NCBI GenBank assembly: GCA_951799405.1
Contig: OX637363.1
Location: 4,898,001-4,962,000, forward strand
Direction of reading: 5' to 3'
Length of the DNA: 64,000 nt
Source of the DNA: Agapetus fuscipes
Taxonomy: Eukaryota > Arthropoda > Insecta > Trichoptera > Glossosomatidae
Each line of letters starts with the position of its first letter. Within the stretch, counting starts at the first letter, position 1. Position numbers and translations under genes: made by a program. Positions 41,815 to 53,339 of this stretch are shown here, in pieces. Under the pieces are notes generated by a model. It was not told the DNA's origin, searched no databases, and was given only the letters and a program-made list of their open reading frames with translations.

Positions 41815-42366
41815 GTATTCATTGACTAATAGGTTGGTATGAGGCAGACCCCCCATGCTGTAAACACTCTGTTCACTTTTGCCAATGCCAACCCCGTTTT
41901 CAGGGCGGTGCTAAGTTTGTGTCCATGTGTGGTTTGGTTTATTTTGCATGCACAGCGTGTGTAAGCGTAAACTTACATGTGCCTACTTACGGGCATGCAT
42001 TAAATATGGGTCATATCTTTGCAACTTAGATGATAGATATTGAAGCAAACTACATACTTGACTTATTTTATTTTTTTATACCTTGTATGTAAAATGTAAT
42101 TTGTCGTGTATGTTCCTTGACTTATAGGTTGGTATGCGGCTGACCACCCATGCTGTAAAAATGGTTCACTTTGCCAATGTCACCCTTGTTACAGGGAAGG
42201 GCGGCAAGAGTTGCAGGATGTATGTCCATTTGAAATTTGATTTTTATGTTGTAGGTTCACATGAGGCATGTGAAAGCGCGAACTTGTACCTGTCTGGTTG
42301 TGGGAATGCATGTAATGTGAATCTCCAATGTAACATGTCTTTGCAACTTAGATTAGATTAGATTGT
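41815..42366 (+). repeat. Two RTE-A modules in tandem orientation
   Basis: 41815-42045 is a diverged copy (tail TTAGATGATAGATA). 42108-42366 is a better preserved one with TTAGATTAGATTAGATT tail. 42367-42848 is unassigned. Confidence 0.82.
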
Positions 42367-42849
42367 GCCGTATTTGAATCTACCATTCATTTACGTTTTT
42401 AAAATGTCCTTTTTAACAGTTAGTTCTTAGCGCTCCATCCAACCCTCATCTAAAAACTAGTTTTTTTTTCATAGTCTGGTATAACTTTAATGGGAATCCT
42501 GTCGACAAAAGGATCCTTAATGTTGGACACACCTTTCGGAATATTTTAATAAGTTTAACGAACATGTTATGCAAAAATAGGCGAAGTCGACAAAAGAGAT
42601 CAGATCAGAATTAAAAAATAAACGAGCATCCATCTTAAGTTTATATACCATGTGAAAAAAAACGAACTTTTAATTTATGAATATTCATGTTTTGTTTTAA
42701 TATGCGCGAAGCTGGCCACCTCAACTGTAGAAATAAAGTCAATTTATCTTATAAAAATTCCTAGACATTCGTGTGAAAGAAAAGTAAGTTTGGTGTGTTC
42801 ATTTATTTTTACAGGTAATGTGACCATTTGCTAACAAGGATGACCGATC

Positions 42850-42986
42850 TCTAATCTAATCTAATCTAAGTTGCAAAGATATGCGACATTGGGGATTCAC
42901 ATTATATGCATTTTTACAAGTAGACGCGAACTTAATCGTTTTCTACAGCATGGGTGATCAGGCACATACCAACCTATAAGTCAATA
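42850..42986 (-). repeat. RTE-A module with internal deletion
   Basis: Passes from AAGTAGACGCGAACTTAATCG to TTTTCTACAGCATGG, losing about 110 bp. Confidence 0.78.
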
Positions 42987-43149
42987 AACAAATTGATAAA
43001 ATAAACTTCTCAAATGTCATTTTGTTGGTCTTCTTAATTTTTTGGTGTAACCTTGTGTCTTTTTTTTCATCCTCTTATATCGGATGTGTTTAAATTAATC
43101 AATCTAGTTGTCGAAAAACAATTTCAGATTGCTGCCTTTGGTTCTAAAC

Positions 43150-43372
43150 GATTCTATAACCTATCATCTAAGTTGCCAAGGTACATTACATTTAAGATTC
43201 ATATTACATGCGTTCCCATAAGCAGACACGTATAAGTACCTAATATGTACGTAATCCGTGCAACTTTTGCCGACCTTCCCTGAAATAGGGGTGGCATTGG
43301 CAAAGTGAACAATGTTCTACAGTATGGGTGGTCACTGGTCAGCATCATACCAACCTATTAGTCAAGGAACTC
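43150..43372 (-). repeat. RTE-A module
   Basis: ATCATCTAAGTTGCC to CCTATTAGTCAAGGAAC; carries a local GGTCACT duplication near 43335. Confidence 0.8.
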
Positions 43373-43671
43373 ATACAAAGGCTACATATCTTATTTTGCG
43401 TTATTTTTTTAATCTTATTTAACGCATATTATGTTCATTTGAAATTTATGATAATCTCATTTTAAAAGTCCTCCTTTCAATTCCTTTCATACCCTGTCCG
43501 TTTATTTACCTTGATTTTTTTTTTAATACTCACAGTTAAACCTTCTAAGTTTTTACAGCTTTTCCTTTCAACATTATTTTTTGTACGAACAAAAATCCGA
43601 CGAGTTTTTTTTAATAAATCAACAGAGAAACGCTTCGCTACTAATATAGACATTTTGTGTAACTTCTTGAT

Positions 43672-43930
43672 ACAATTTCCCCGAGGGGGTCGCGTCAGAT
43701 TCGTACAAATTTCGGAGACCGCGCTTTCCGTGTTGCGGGTCCGGTGGAGTGGAACAGACTGCCACCCGGAGTGAAGAACTCCAAATCTGTGGATGTATTT
43801 CGCGGAGCACTCAAGACACACCTTTTAAGAAAGTCTTATCCATGATCGAAGAGGGCCCTTGAGGTGTGACACACACAAAAACGGCGCTCTCTTATCATTT
43901 GTAATTTAAAATAAATTAGCCTGATATTAT
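43672..43930 (+). pseudogene. CR1-like LINE C-terminus and 3' tail
   Basis: Encodes FGDRAFRVAGPVEWNRLPPG and FRGALKTHLLRKS. The 3' tail GAGGGCCCTTGAGGTGTGAC..ACGGCGCTCTC is the block shared with SINE-B. Ends in ATTATTATTATTA. Confidence 0.85.
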
Positions 43931-43939
43931 TATTATTAC

Positions 43940-44205
43940 TATGTGACTAGTGGGGCCTATTTATTCTTACAGACAAGTGCCTTACGCTAACCACTTCAAT
44001 TTACTTAGGATTTTCCCGGCTCCCGAGGTGGCTTGTACTTATTTCTTGTGAAGGCTGAGTTAACCTTACTCGTATGTTGTTTTGGGTTTAAAATAAACAC
44101 CGAAATGGGAAATCATTTCTGACACCTTAGCTTCGGTGCGATTCGTACCTGAGCTCTCGGCATGGAATGCAAGCACTCTACCAACTGAGCCACCGACTGG
44201 ACAAG
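43940..44205 (-). repeat. SINE-A copy
   Basis: GAGCCACCGAC head at right, TGCGATTCGTACCTGAGC as decayed B box. Confidence 0.8.
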
Positions 44206-44404
44206 TACCCTATAAGATATTTTGAAATGTAGTTGGGAGAGATTTCCGTACTTGAAAAATATTTTTTTCTCGACCGACAAGTGTTAGCAACCCCGCAGTT
44301 TATAAAGGAGGTCAAGACCCACCCCGGGTTTACACGCTATTGATGATGATGGTGATGATGAATTTCAAAGAGGGAATGATAGTTTTCTTATCAATTATCC
44401 ACAA

Positions 44405-44645
44405 CAATGTATATTTTCCTTGACTTATAGGTTGGTATACATGCTGAAGAAAATGGTTCACATTGCCAATGTCACCCCTGTTACAGGGAAGGTCAGCAGG
44501 AGTTGCAGGGTGTATGTTCATTTGAGATTCGGTGTTCTATATTGTTGGTCCACATGCGGCATGTTTAAGCGCGAACTTATACGCGTCTGCTTGTGAAAAT
44601 GCATCTAATGTGAATCTTTAATGTTATATATATTTTAGATTAGAC
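44405..44645 (+). repeat. RTE-A module
   Basis: Lacks the GCGGCTGACCACCC segment (GGTTGGTATACATGCTG); tail is one TTAGATTAGA. Confidence 0.8.
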
Positions 44646-44782
44646 ATTATATTTATAGGACTTGTTCATAAAAAAAAATCCGTTATTAGTTTTACCTCAG
44701 CCCTAGAAGCGTTTATTATTTAAGAATATTCTACGAACTCTGGGTCCTTTGACTGTTCACTAGAACCCCTAACATTTCTGTA

Positions 44783-45128
44783 CCTTATAGCATAAACAAC
44801 GGTAGACGAGTTTTAGTGAAAATGTGCACTTTTTTAAACCATCATAACTTCTAAACTAGACGAGAACTTTTTGATTTGTAAAAACTGTTTATCTTCTTTT
44901 ATCGATATTTCTTTAATGTGAAGTAATGTGAACAACGCATGTGGAACTTCCGTGGTTTAAGCTCGCACTTTTATGTGCATCCCATATTTATTACACTTGA
45001 TATCTCAGTAACTATGAGTCCGAGGACTCCAATATTTTTACCACTTATAGAACAGCTAATTATAATAATTTTTGCATCATTAACTCAAAAACGCAAAAAA
45101 GTGAACATCCGTTGTTTATGCTCTAAGG
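44783..45128. mobile_element. MITE with TA target sites
   Basis: TA|CCTTATAGCATAAACAACGG at left and CCGTTGTTTATGCTCTAAGG|TA at right: 20-bp inverted ends with TA flanks, as in Tc1/mariner derivatives. Interior AT-rich, non-coding; 45129-45424 unassigned. Confidence 0.75.
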
Positions 45129-45424
45129 TAGGTACAGATTTGTATCTTAGACTAGAGGTTAAAAAAAAATTAATATGTGGACCGGTTTATTCCGTATATA
45201 TTCCTGTAACGTTTGTGATATGCGTAATGTTTTACAGAGCGTAATCTTTAGTAGTACATTCCTTTGAGATGTATACCTACAATTACGCATGTGCAAGCTT
45301 TTCCCTGAAGCTTTTCTTTTCATGAAAGCAGGAAGGCTTGAAGCAGTGTTTCGCAACCTTTCGAAAAAAATAAATTTATGTAACTTTAATCAATAAAAAA
45401 ATGAATGGGTAAAAAAATAATGTA

Positions 45425-45760
45425 ATTTGAGGATGTGAAAGTTAAGGTACAAAAGAATGTGATGAGATGGTTTGGGCATGTGGAAAGAATGAATGATGAT
45501 AGACTGACGAAGTATGTATACAAGAAAGTGTGAAAGGAAAAAGAGGGAAGGGACGACCGAGAAAAGTATGGAGTGATCAGATTGAGGAGATTGTGAAAGA
45601 ATGGGATATACAAAGTGAGCGTAAAAAAAGAAAATGCATGAAAAAGGTGATGGATATGAATGAATTCAAAGAGGTATGTAAGGATAGGAAAAAATGGAGG
45701 CAGCTCTGCAGAGGCTCTGGCCAGCCCTAGCGGAATGGCGACAGAGTTACAGTTACAGTT
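45425..45760 (+). pseudogene. LINE family B 3' end
   Basis: Encodes VMRWFGHVERMNDDRLTKY then, after a frameshift, KGKRGKGRPRKVWSDQIEEI, CMKKVMDMNEFKEV and CKDRKKWRQLCRGSG. Tail ACAGTTACAGTTTACG. Confidence 0.82.
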
Positions 45761-45843
45761 TACGAAAGAAAATCGTCAATAAATTAGTTGGTACAAAAGC
45801 ATTTGAAAATTCAGAAATGCGAAAGCTCTCTTCTATTCTATAA

Positions 45844-46195
45844 TCTATCTATAATCTAAGTTGCAAAGAAATAATAACATTTAAAGCTAATATCAAATGC
45901 ATGTCCACAAATAAACACGTGTACTTTGCGCTTACAAATGCTGAATGTGTACTTACAAATAACATACAAACCTCAAATGAACATAAACCCTACGACTTTT
46001 GCCGACCTTCCTTGACACAGGGGTGACATTGGCAAAATGAACCATTTTCTACAGCATGGGTGGTCAGCCGCATACCAACCTATAAGTCAAGGAACATGTA
46101 CATCAAAATACATTTTTAAATCACAAAAAATCAAATGTATACAAATCAAAAGAAAAATACGGAATTCAAAATTCTAATTTCATAAACCCCAGGCC
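45844..46195 (-). repeat. RTE-A module with upstream UTR
   Basis: Module to 46097 (AAGTCAAGGAAC), then LINE UTR to TCATAAACCCCAGGCC. Confidence 0.82.
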
Positions 46196-46326
46196 TAATC
46201 TAATCTAATCTAATCTAAGTTGCAAAGATATGTTACATTGGAGATTCACATTGCATGCATTCTCACAACCAGACACATACAAGTTCGCGCTTGCACATGC
46301 CTCATGTGAACCTGCAACATAAAAAC

Positions 46327-46433
46327 TTTTTTCTATTTACACCTGAAGATGGGAGGTACTGCTTCTCCCGAAACTGGTCGTGTCCAAAAATAAACTCATG
46401 TGAATTAAAACAAAGCAATTTTTATTTTATTGT
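46327..46433 (+). mobile_element. 107-bp hammerhead-bearing insertion
   Basis: Exact duplication ATAAAAAC (46319-46326, 46434-46441) brackets 107 bp inside an RTE-A module. It starts TTTTTTCTATTTAC, contains a hammerhead motif, and ends in an A/T-rich stretch ATTTTTATTTTATTGT. No frame. Likely a very short non-autonomous relative of a Penelope 3' end. Confidence 0.75.
46339..46383 (+). ncRNA. Hammerhead ribozyme motif, all core elements
   Basis: Helix I ACAC/GTGT; core CTGAAGA (46343-46349), one extra T; stem II GGGAG/CTCCC, 9-nt loop; GAAA (46370-46373); minimal stem III within ACTGGT; predicted cleavage after GTC at 46379. Very short stem III is typical of Penelope-associated variants. Confidence 0.72.
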
Positions 46434-47342
46434 ATAAAAACCAAATCTCAAATGGACATACACCCTGCAACTCTTGCCGTCCTTCCCTCAGACAGGGGTG
46501 ACATTGGCAAAGTGAACCATTTTTACGGCATGGGTGGTCAGCCGCATACCAACCTATAAGTCGAGAAACATACATGACAAATTACATTTTATACATCACT
46601 AAATAATAATATCTATGGACAACAAACAGAAAACAAATTCCAATTTAATAAACCCTAGCCGCCAACATTACAGATCAACCGCCATTTTTTTCTGTCCTTA
46701 CATACTTCTTTCATTTCCTCCAGACTGCACCTAGCTGCCAACATTACAGATCAACCACCATCTCTCTCTGTCCTTACATACTTCTTTCATTTCATCCAGA
46801 GTCATAATCTTCTTCATACAAGCTCTCCTTTTATTATGACTGGATATTCCATTTATTCGCTATTTCTGGAATTTGTATATTTCAGAAACCATCCATACCT
46901 TTCTCGGTCTTCCTCTACAACGACATCCATCTATTCTTGCAGCATATACTTTCTTCAGTCAGTCTTTCATAATTGCAAAATCCAATTCTTTTAGAAATTT
47001 TCTTAAAATTTTCGTAGACCTACGCTTGGGGAAAGCTTTCTTTAGGTACATACATATCTACGCACATGGTCTGTGAAGCTTTGGACTCGAGTGCGTGAAG
47101 GCTCTAAGAGGCTGTACACAGGTTGTATAACTATTCAGTTCACAGAGCATTCGCAATTAAAAGCAACTTCAAAAAGATACGCGTAGGAAATGTAGGGCAG
47201 CTTTTGAAAGACTGGCAAAGTGGATGCATTTTGTATGGAAAATGCACTAGGAGGTACTAGAAATCTCCTTTGAACGTATACGTATCTTTTAATCTAGGAA
47301 AAAGCTTTTTCAAGAAATGTACGTAATTAACATGGGCCATCT

Positions 47343-47733
47343 AAATCTAAGCTGCAAAGATATGTATCATTTGAGATTCATATTAAATGCATTCTTACAA
47401 GCAGACACGCATAATTTTGCGCTCACACATGCCGCATGTGGACCTACAATATAAAAAACCCAATCTCGAATGAACATAAGCCCTGCAACTCTTGTCGACT
47501 TTCCCTAAAGCTAATCTAATCTAATCAAAGCTGCAAGGATATATATCATTTAAGATTTATATTAAATGCATTCCCACAAGCAGACATGTACAATTTCAAC
47601 ATTATAAAAACCCAATCTCAAATGAACATAAGCCCTGCAACTCTTGCCGTCCTTCCCTGAAACAGGGGTGACATTGGCAAAGTGAACCATTTTTTACAGT
47701 ATGGGTGGTCAGCCGCATACCAACCTATCATGC
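47343..47733 (-). repeat. Two RTE-A modules in tandem
   Basis: 47343-47512 is cut at CGACTTTCCC. 47513-47733 starts afresh with CTAATCTAATC and ends ACCAACCTATCA. Confidence 0.82.
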
Positions 47734-47814
47734 TATGCGTAAACCTACGCGTGCCTGCGTAAGCAAATTTATGCAAAGTACCTAATTTTTTTAAAGAAAA
47801 CTTGTGCGGGAAAC

Positions 47815-48117
47815 TCCCTAGATTTCAGAGACTCTAAGGGTCTTTGACACTTGTTGTAGTGCCGCAGAGGTGTTTACGAGCTTGTTCATCGCTACCAAGC
47901 GCCAATACTCAAGCAAGACTCAGTTGCTGTAAGGCTGGATGGGCCTTTTGATGACCAGTCTTTTCACTCTTTGGTAAAGGTTTTAGATTTTTCAACCCAG
48001 CGAAGAGCATATTTGAAAACATTAATGCTATTTTTTTTGTGCTCCGCCAGGATTCGAACCCACAACCTTCCATTTACGAGTCCGAAGTGTTACCACTGGA
48101 CTGCGGACCGGTTTTGT
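47815..48117 (-). repeat. SINE-B copy with alternative 3' tail
   Basis: Head at right (GGACTGCGGACCGG). Beyond GAGCTTG the tail is GTAAACACCTCTGCGGCAC-like, shared only with 51690-51895, instead of the CR1-like tail. Confidence 0.78.
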
Positions 48118-48409
48118 TTGATATGTATTTTTTTGATCGTATTTAATGTTCCCAATGTAGATGTATGTAATGCAGTAAGTATATATAGATAGTCATGTTA
48201 AGTATATTGTATATTTTAGTGTATACATAGAGTATCGATCGCAAGTGGGGAGATATCTACACAAAAGCAAACTGCATTTGACACACAATGAGATAGGAGA
48301 TTCCATAGTTTCAAGCTTTTTAATTGTTGTTCTTTTTCTATTTTAAATTTTCTATTAAAATGGAAACTCAGCTCACAATAAGGTATCGGCAAGGTTCACT
48401 CAATTTTTG

Positions 48410-48755
48410 CCGTTACGCAGTCAAGTGGTTAGCGTTTCGGACTCGCGAGGTCGTGGGTTCGAATCCCGCCGGAGCACAAAAAAATAACATTGATATTTTC
48501 AAATCTTATAGGTTGGTATGAGGCAGACCACCCATGCTGTAGAAAATGGTTCACTTTGCCAATGTCACCCCTTTTTCAGCGAAAGCCGGCAAGAGCTGCG
48601 AGGCCTATGTTGATTTGTGATTGGGTTTTTATATTGTAGGTCCACATGCGGCATGTGTTAGCGCGAACTTATACGCGTCTGCTCGTGGAAATGCATTTAA
48701 TTTGAATCTTAAATGATATTTATATATCTTTGCAACTAAGATTTAGATTTTTAGT
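48410..48755 (+). repeat. SINE-B head fragment then RTE-A module
   Basis: SINE-B 48410-48508 (GTTACGCAGTCAAGTGGTTAGC, GGGTTCGAATCCCGCC) runs straight into CTTATAGGTTGGTATGAGGC; module ends TTAGATTTAGATTT. Confidence 0.78.
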
Positions 48756-48774
48756 CGTATAGAACCAAATAATA

Positions 48775-49065
48775 ATAATAATATTAGGATGAATTATTTG
48801 GGGAGCGCTGTTTTTGTGTATATCACACCACAAGAGCCCTCTGCGAGCTAGGTCGTCACTCTAGAAAACGCCAATTCTCAAGCAAGACCCAGTTGCTGTA
48901 AGGCTGGATGGACCTTTTGTGACCGGTCTCTGGTAAAGGAATATGAATTTTTCACCCAGCGAAAGGCATATTTGAAAATTTAAATGGTATATTTTTTGTG
49001 CTCCGCCGGGATTCGAACCCACAACCTTCAGTCAGAAGTGTTAACCACTAGACTACGGACCGGTT
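48775..49065 (-). repeat. SINE-B copy, full length
   Basis: CR1-like tail GAGCGCTGTTTTTGTG..CCACAAGAGCCCTC at left, head ACCACTAGACTACGGACCGG at right. Confidence 0.88.
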
Positions 49066-49114
49066 TTTACCTCATTGTACCTCACCGTCGTATTTACCTC
49101 ATTTTCCAAAAAAA

Positions 49115-49225
49115 GTCCTAGATTGTGCTCGCTGGTTCTATTCTACTCAGACGATTAAGTTATGGATAATTTCAACAATCAGCAATCTAAGTCGCAGAAT
49201 CATCATTTTTTGTAGATTCGGGATC
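49115..49225 (+). repeat. Dispersed repeat, copy 2
   Basis: Matches 524-680 (CTAGATTGTGCTCGCTGG, TTTTTTGTAGATTC) with a single unit. A C-rich, low-complexity patch follows at 49355-49400. Confidence 0.6.
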
Positions 49226-49514
49226 GATTGTAGATGTGAGAAGCTCGGCACGTTTAGTGGTAGGTAGATGCATGACGTATTATAATAATAAGTCGTCTAT
49301 GGTGCGCGGGGTTAGGCGCTGGTGGTGTGCGTGAGACTCTGTGCAAGCGGAATGGCAGCCCCCCCCTTCCCTCCCCGCCACGTCTTCCTTCATCCCCCCC
49401 TGCAGCAGTGCGTAGTACGCATTTCCAGGGACTGACAACCGCAGCGGTAAAAAATATTTACAATATCAATCCAAGTCGGAGCTTGCTAGCGCTTTTGAAA
49501 GCACTCCATGTGAC

Positions 49515-50060
49515 CGGTCCTTAGTCCCCACGGTCCTTAGGTAACACTTCGGACTCGTGAATTGAAGGTTGTTGGTTTGAATCCCGGCGGAGCAAAAAAA
49601 TAAACTATTTATATTTTCAAATTTGCTCTTCGCTGAATTGAAAAATTCATAAACCTTTACCAAAGACCGGTCATCAAAAGGTCCATCCAGTCTTACAGCA
49701 ACTGGGTCTTGCTTGAGAATTGGCGCTTTGTAGGGATGGCCAAGCTTCTAAAAACTCCAGTTGATAGCTCAGTTGGTATGCCGAGAGCAAGGTTTCAATG
49801 CCCTGCGAGGGTGTCAGAAATGATTTCCCGTTTCGGTGTATATTTCAAACCCAAAATACATACCGGCAAGGTGTACACAGCCTTCACAAGAAATGAGAAC
49901 CAGCTTCCCCAGGAGCTGGGAAACCCCCACTTCAACTGAAAGTGATTGGTGTGAGACCGGCCGTAAAAATAAATAGGTCCCGAATCGCCACATGCAACCC
50001 CTTGGGGGATAACGCAGGCTAGAAGTTACACTATATGTGTAGCTTAGTTGCGTTGCGTCC
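49515..50060 (+). mobile_element. SINE-B/SINE-A heterodimer
   Basis: Diverged SINE-B head, junction GGCCAAGCTTCTAAAAACTCC, then GTTGATAGCTCAGTTGGTA and SINE-A body to GTGTAGCTTAGTTGCG. Confidence 0.8.
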
Positions 50061-50174
50061 TTAGAAAAAAAAAATCACGGTACACCTTATTTTTCTCCAC
50101 CAATCACTCTCTGTCGTACCGACCTCCGACCGAGCAGGTTGGGTTGTGGCGTATGTAAATTTCGATTTATAATA

Positions 50175-50427
50175 ATTCCTTGACTTATAGGTTGGTATGA
50201 GGCTAACCACCCATACTGTAAGAAAAGGATCACTTTGCCAACGTCACCTCTGTGTCAGGGAACGTCGGTAAAAGTTGTAGGACTCATGTTCATTTGCGGT
50301 ATGGATTTTATTTGTAAGTACACACATTCAGCATTTGCAAGCGCGAACTACACGTGTTTGTTTGTGGGCATGCATTTGAGAGCTTTAAATGTTAATATAT
50401 CTATTCAACTTAGATTATAGATTATAG
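50175..50427 (+). repeat. RTE-A module
   Basis: ATTCCTTGACTTATAGGTTGG to TTAGATTATAGATTATAG. Confidence 0.85.
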
Positions 50428-50766
50428 AATACATGACTTTGATTTCTGCGAGTTGTACAGTCCTCTCTGGTGTTCATCCTTAATTCCGATTCCCGATCCC
50501 CGATCCCCGTCGGGATTCCTATTAGTGTTATTATTTTTTTAAGTTAATCTAAATATGTAAAGATTGTTCGTTGCATATTTGGTTGCGTACCCCTGCATGT
50601 AGTTGCACCCTGACAGTACCTACCCCCAGCATTGCGTGCGGCGTTGCCGGATCTGCTTCAACACATTATAAAGCAAGCCACCGGATCCACCCGGCAGTAT
50701 AAAACTTCCAAAAGCCATGTAAACTGCAACGCACGCTGGAGGCGCTGCTTTAGTTTTTGATGCACG

Positions 50767-50822
50767 CAGTGGTACTGTGCGGTACCACTGTACCTACGTG
50801 AAACTATTATGCACGTAGGTAC
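50767..50822. repeat. Two adjacent perfect hairpins
   Basis: CAGTGGTAC/GTACCACTG (6-nt loop) is followed at once by GTACCTACGTG/CACGTAGGTAC (11-nt loop). The surrounding 50430-50929 is unassigned; 50600-50760 is relatively CpG-rich with a TATAAAAC at about 50698. Confidence 0.7.
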
Positions 50823-50929
50823 TTATAGCAGTGCATTTCAGCGACATTATGGATTTTTATAGAGACTGGATGCGTGCGTGTGAGGCCGGCCTTCTTTTTC
50901 CTCTAATCCCTCTTGAAGAAGGTGGATAT

Positions 50930-51219
50930 GGGGCCGTCCATTAATTACGTCATCGATTTTGGCCGATTTTCGACCCCCTCCCCCTTACAATCATCTTATA
51001 GTCATTATCTAATGACCCTCCCTCCCCCTCTTGCTGTAATAATGGATGAGCTTAATAATTAATAATGATATATTACTTACATAGTATTTTGTATATTTTG
51101 TAGAAATTGGTATTTACAAGAACGACGTCATTTTTGGTACTCGTACATCATTTGCCATCATCCGCAGACCAGCACCCCCTCCCCCCTTAATGCGAATGAC
51201 GTAATATATGGACAGCCCC
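50930..51219. mobile_element. MITE with GGGGC(C/T)GTCCAT ends
   Basis: GGGGCCGTCCATTAATTACG at left, CGTAATATATGGACAGCCCC at right; TAT on both sides (50927-50929, 51220-51222). Ends resemble ISL2EU/Harbinger-type MITEs, from memory. C-rich blocks lie inside both ends. Confidence 0.8.
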
Positions 51220-51267
51220 TATGGTTGTAAGGTCTGAATTTGAAGAAAGCCAATACAATTGGATTAC

Positions 51268-51690
51268 ATAGTTCATTTAAAATCGCAACGCAACTATAGT
51301 GTAACTTCTTGCCTGCGTTACCCCCGAAGAAGTTGCATGTGGCGATTCAAGACCTATTTATTTTTACGGGTAAGGAGGCCGGCCTCACACCAACCACTTT
51401 CAGTTAAAGTGAGGGTTTCCCAGCTCCCGGGGGGGCTGGTTCTCATTTCTTGTGAAGGCTGAGTAAACCTTGAGACCGAACCATGGAATGCAAGCATTCT
51501 ACCAATTGAGCTATCGACCTTTTTACGAGCTCGGTCGTCGTCGCTGCAAAGCGCCAATTCTCAAGCAAGATCCACTCGCTGTAAGGCTGGATGGACCTTT
51601 GGTGACCGGTCATTGGTAAAGGTTTATGAATTTTTCAACCCGGCAAAGAGCAAATTTGAAAATGTAAATGGGACATGTTTTATGCTCCGC
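51268..51690 (-). mobile_element. SINE-B/SINE-A heterodimer, 5'-truncated
   Basis: SINE-A part 51268-51525, junction GAGCTATCGACCTTTTTACGAGCT, SINE-B body to 51690; the SINE-B head is missing at TATGCTCCGCC. Confidence 0.8.
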
Positions 51691-51895
51691 CTGCTGGGTG
51701 AAAAATTCACATTCCTTTACCAGAGACCGGTCATCAAAAGGTCCATCCAGCCTTACAACGAGTTAGTCTTGCTTGAGTATTGGCGCTTTGTAGCGACGAC
51801 CAAGCTAGTAAACACCTCTGCAGCACTACAACAAGTGTCATAGACCCCTAGAGTCTCTGAAATCTAGGGAGTCTCCCGCACAGGATTTATTTTAA
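51691..51895 (+). repeat. SINE-B 3' half with alternative tail
   Basis: GCTGGGTGAAAAATTC onward, tail GTAAACACCTCTGCAGCACT and TAGAGTCTCTGAAATCTAGG. Arranged head-to-head with the preceding copy, giving an imperfect palindrome. 51896-52249 is unassigned. Confidence 0.75.
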
Positions 51896-52249
51896 AAAAT
51901 GCTTTGTTTTTGCCTGTATAATTACGAGTATGTAATACGTCTACCACACAGCGTTCCAACAATAACAGCAGGACTTGCACTTTTACCGTTTTGTCTGAGA
52001 GTCCCGTATTCAGTAAGCAGTAGGTATACTACGATATTAACTATACCATAGTGCGGGGTTTTTTTTCGACAGATTGTGCAACAAAAAGCTGCCAAATGCA
52101 GCCGGCCGGACACGCGTTAACGCGATCACGCACATTTAGGCAGGGCATTGTTAATTTTTTTCTTCAAACGTCGTTTTTTCGGTTTTATTTGTCATATGCC
52201 CGGTATTTTCAACGTCAGCATAGCAACTTTATGCTGAGTGAAAAGGACG

Positions 52250-52665
52250 CTATCTATAATCTAAGCTGCAAGTATATTTTAACATTTAAAGCGCATATTA
52301 AATGCATGCCCACAGACATGTAGGTGCATGTGTGTATACGAATAAAAAAAAACTCCACATGAACATAAACCTTGCAGCCTTTCCCTGACACGGGGTGGCA
52401 TTGGCAAAAGTGAATCAATTTTTACAGCACGGGGGGTCAGCCTCATGCCAACCTATCAGTGACGGAGCTTATCTAAATCGAAGCTAAATATATATATCAT
52501 TTAAGATTCATATTAAACGCATTCCAATAAACACGCACTCAAATGAACATAAGCCCTGCAACTCTCACCGACCTTCCCTGAAAAAGGGGTGGCATTGGCT
52601 AAGTGAAACATCTTTAGCAGTATGGGTGGTCAGCCTCATACCAACCTATAAGTCAAGGAAAGCCT
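52250..52665 (-). repeat. Two RTE-A modules in tandem
   Basis: 52250-52472 (ATCTATAATCTAAGCTGC to CCTATCAGTGACGG) and 52474-52665 (decayed tail, end AAGTCAAGGAA). 52666-53039 is unassigned. Confidence 0.8.
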
Positions 52666-53039
52666 TACTTTTTAAATTTTCCAATTCACAGTCGTAGAAA
52701 TTATTAAACTGCCGAAACGCATATGATAACGCAACTATTTCTCGGGGTCTGAAATTTCAAATTTTGCATTTGTGTTAGTTTTGAGGATCGCCAGAGTTCA
52801 GCGACCCCAGCTGTCTGACAGAAAAAAAAGGCCCAATGGGTCTATCCTATTATTATAGACCTTTACATATAACATATGCACACATGTCCTGTATACTCAT
52901 ATTGTTACCTCTGCTTACAAAAAAGGTTCGTTCGTCGATGTGTGTTCGTATTGAAAACAAAAGTGCGCGCACCTTAGCTGCACATATTGTACATCTTCTT
53001 GTCCCCGAAAGGGTCGCATGAAGCTTGTAGAGCATATTT

Positions 53040-53280
53040 TTTACACAGTTAAGAGGGTCGGCCTTACGCCAACCACTTCACTTGAAATAGGGAGTTTCCC
53101 AGCTCTCGAGGGAGCTCGTTCTCTTTTCCTGTGAAAGCTGGTTAAACCTTTCCGGTGTTTTGATTTTGGATTTGAACTAAACACCGAAATCATTTCTGAT
53201 ATTCTTTTAGGGGATCGCACCGTAGCCCTTTGGCATGGAACGCAATCAATCTACCAACTGAGCTATCGATCAATTTATAA
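53040..53280 (-). repeat. SINE-A copy
   Basis: Head GAGCTATCGATC at right with decayed B box GGGATCGCACCGTAGCC. Confidence 0.8.
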
Positions 53281-53339
53281 GGTAAATGTGGTGTTTGTCA
53301 GTTTTTTTAGAATAGATACTGTAGTAGTGTAGGCATAAA

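Larger units (their letters stand above)
46197..46990 (-). pseudogene. RTE-A LINE 3' end, split by hammerhead insert
   Basis: Tail CTAATCTAATCTAATC at left; the module is interrupted at 46326 and resumes at 46434. Coding end 46655-46990 has an imperfect ~75-bp tandem duplication of the CKDRKKW..ICNVG region. 46991-47342 is unassigned. Confidence 0.82.

Noticed and set aside
43477..43821. 114-codon reverse frame
   Set aside because: Lies opposite the CR1-like coding end, which has the conserved AFRVAGPVEWNRLPPG motif on the + strand.
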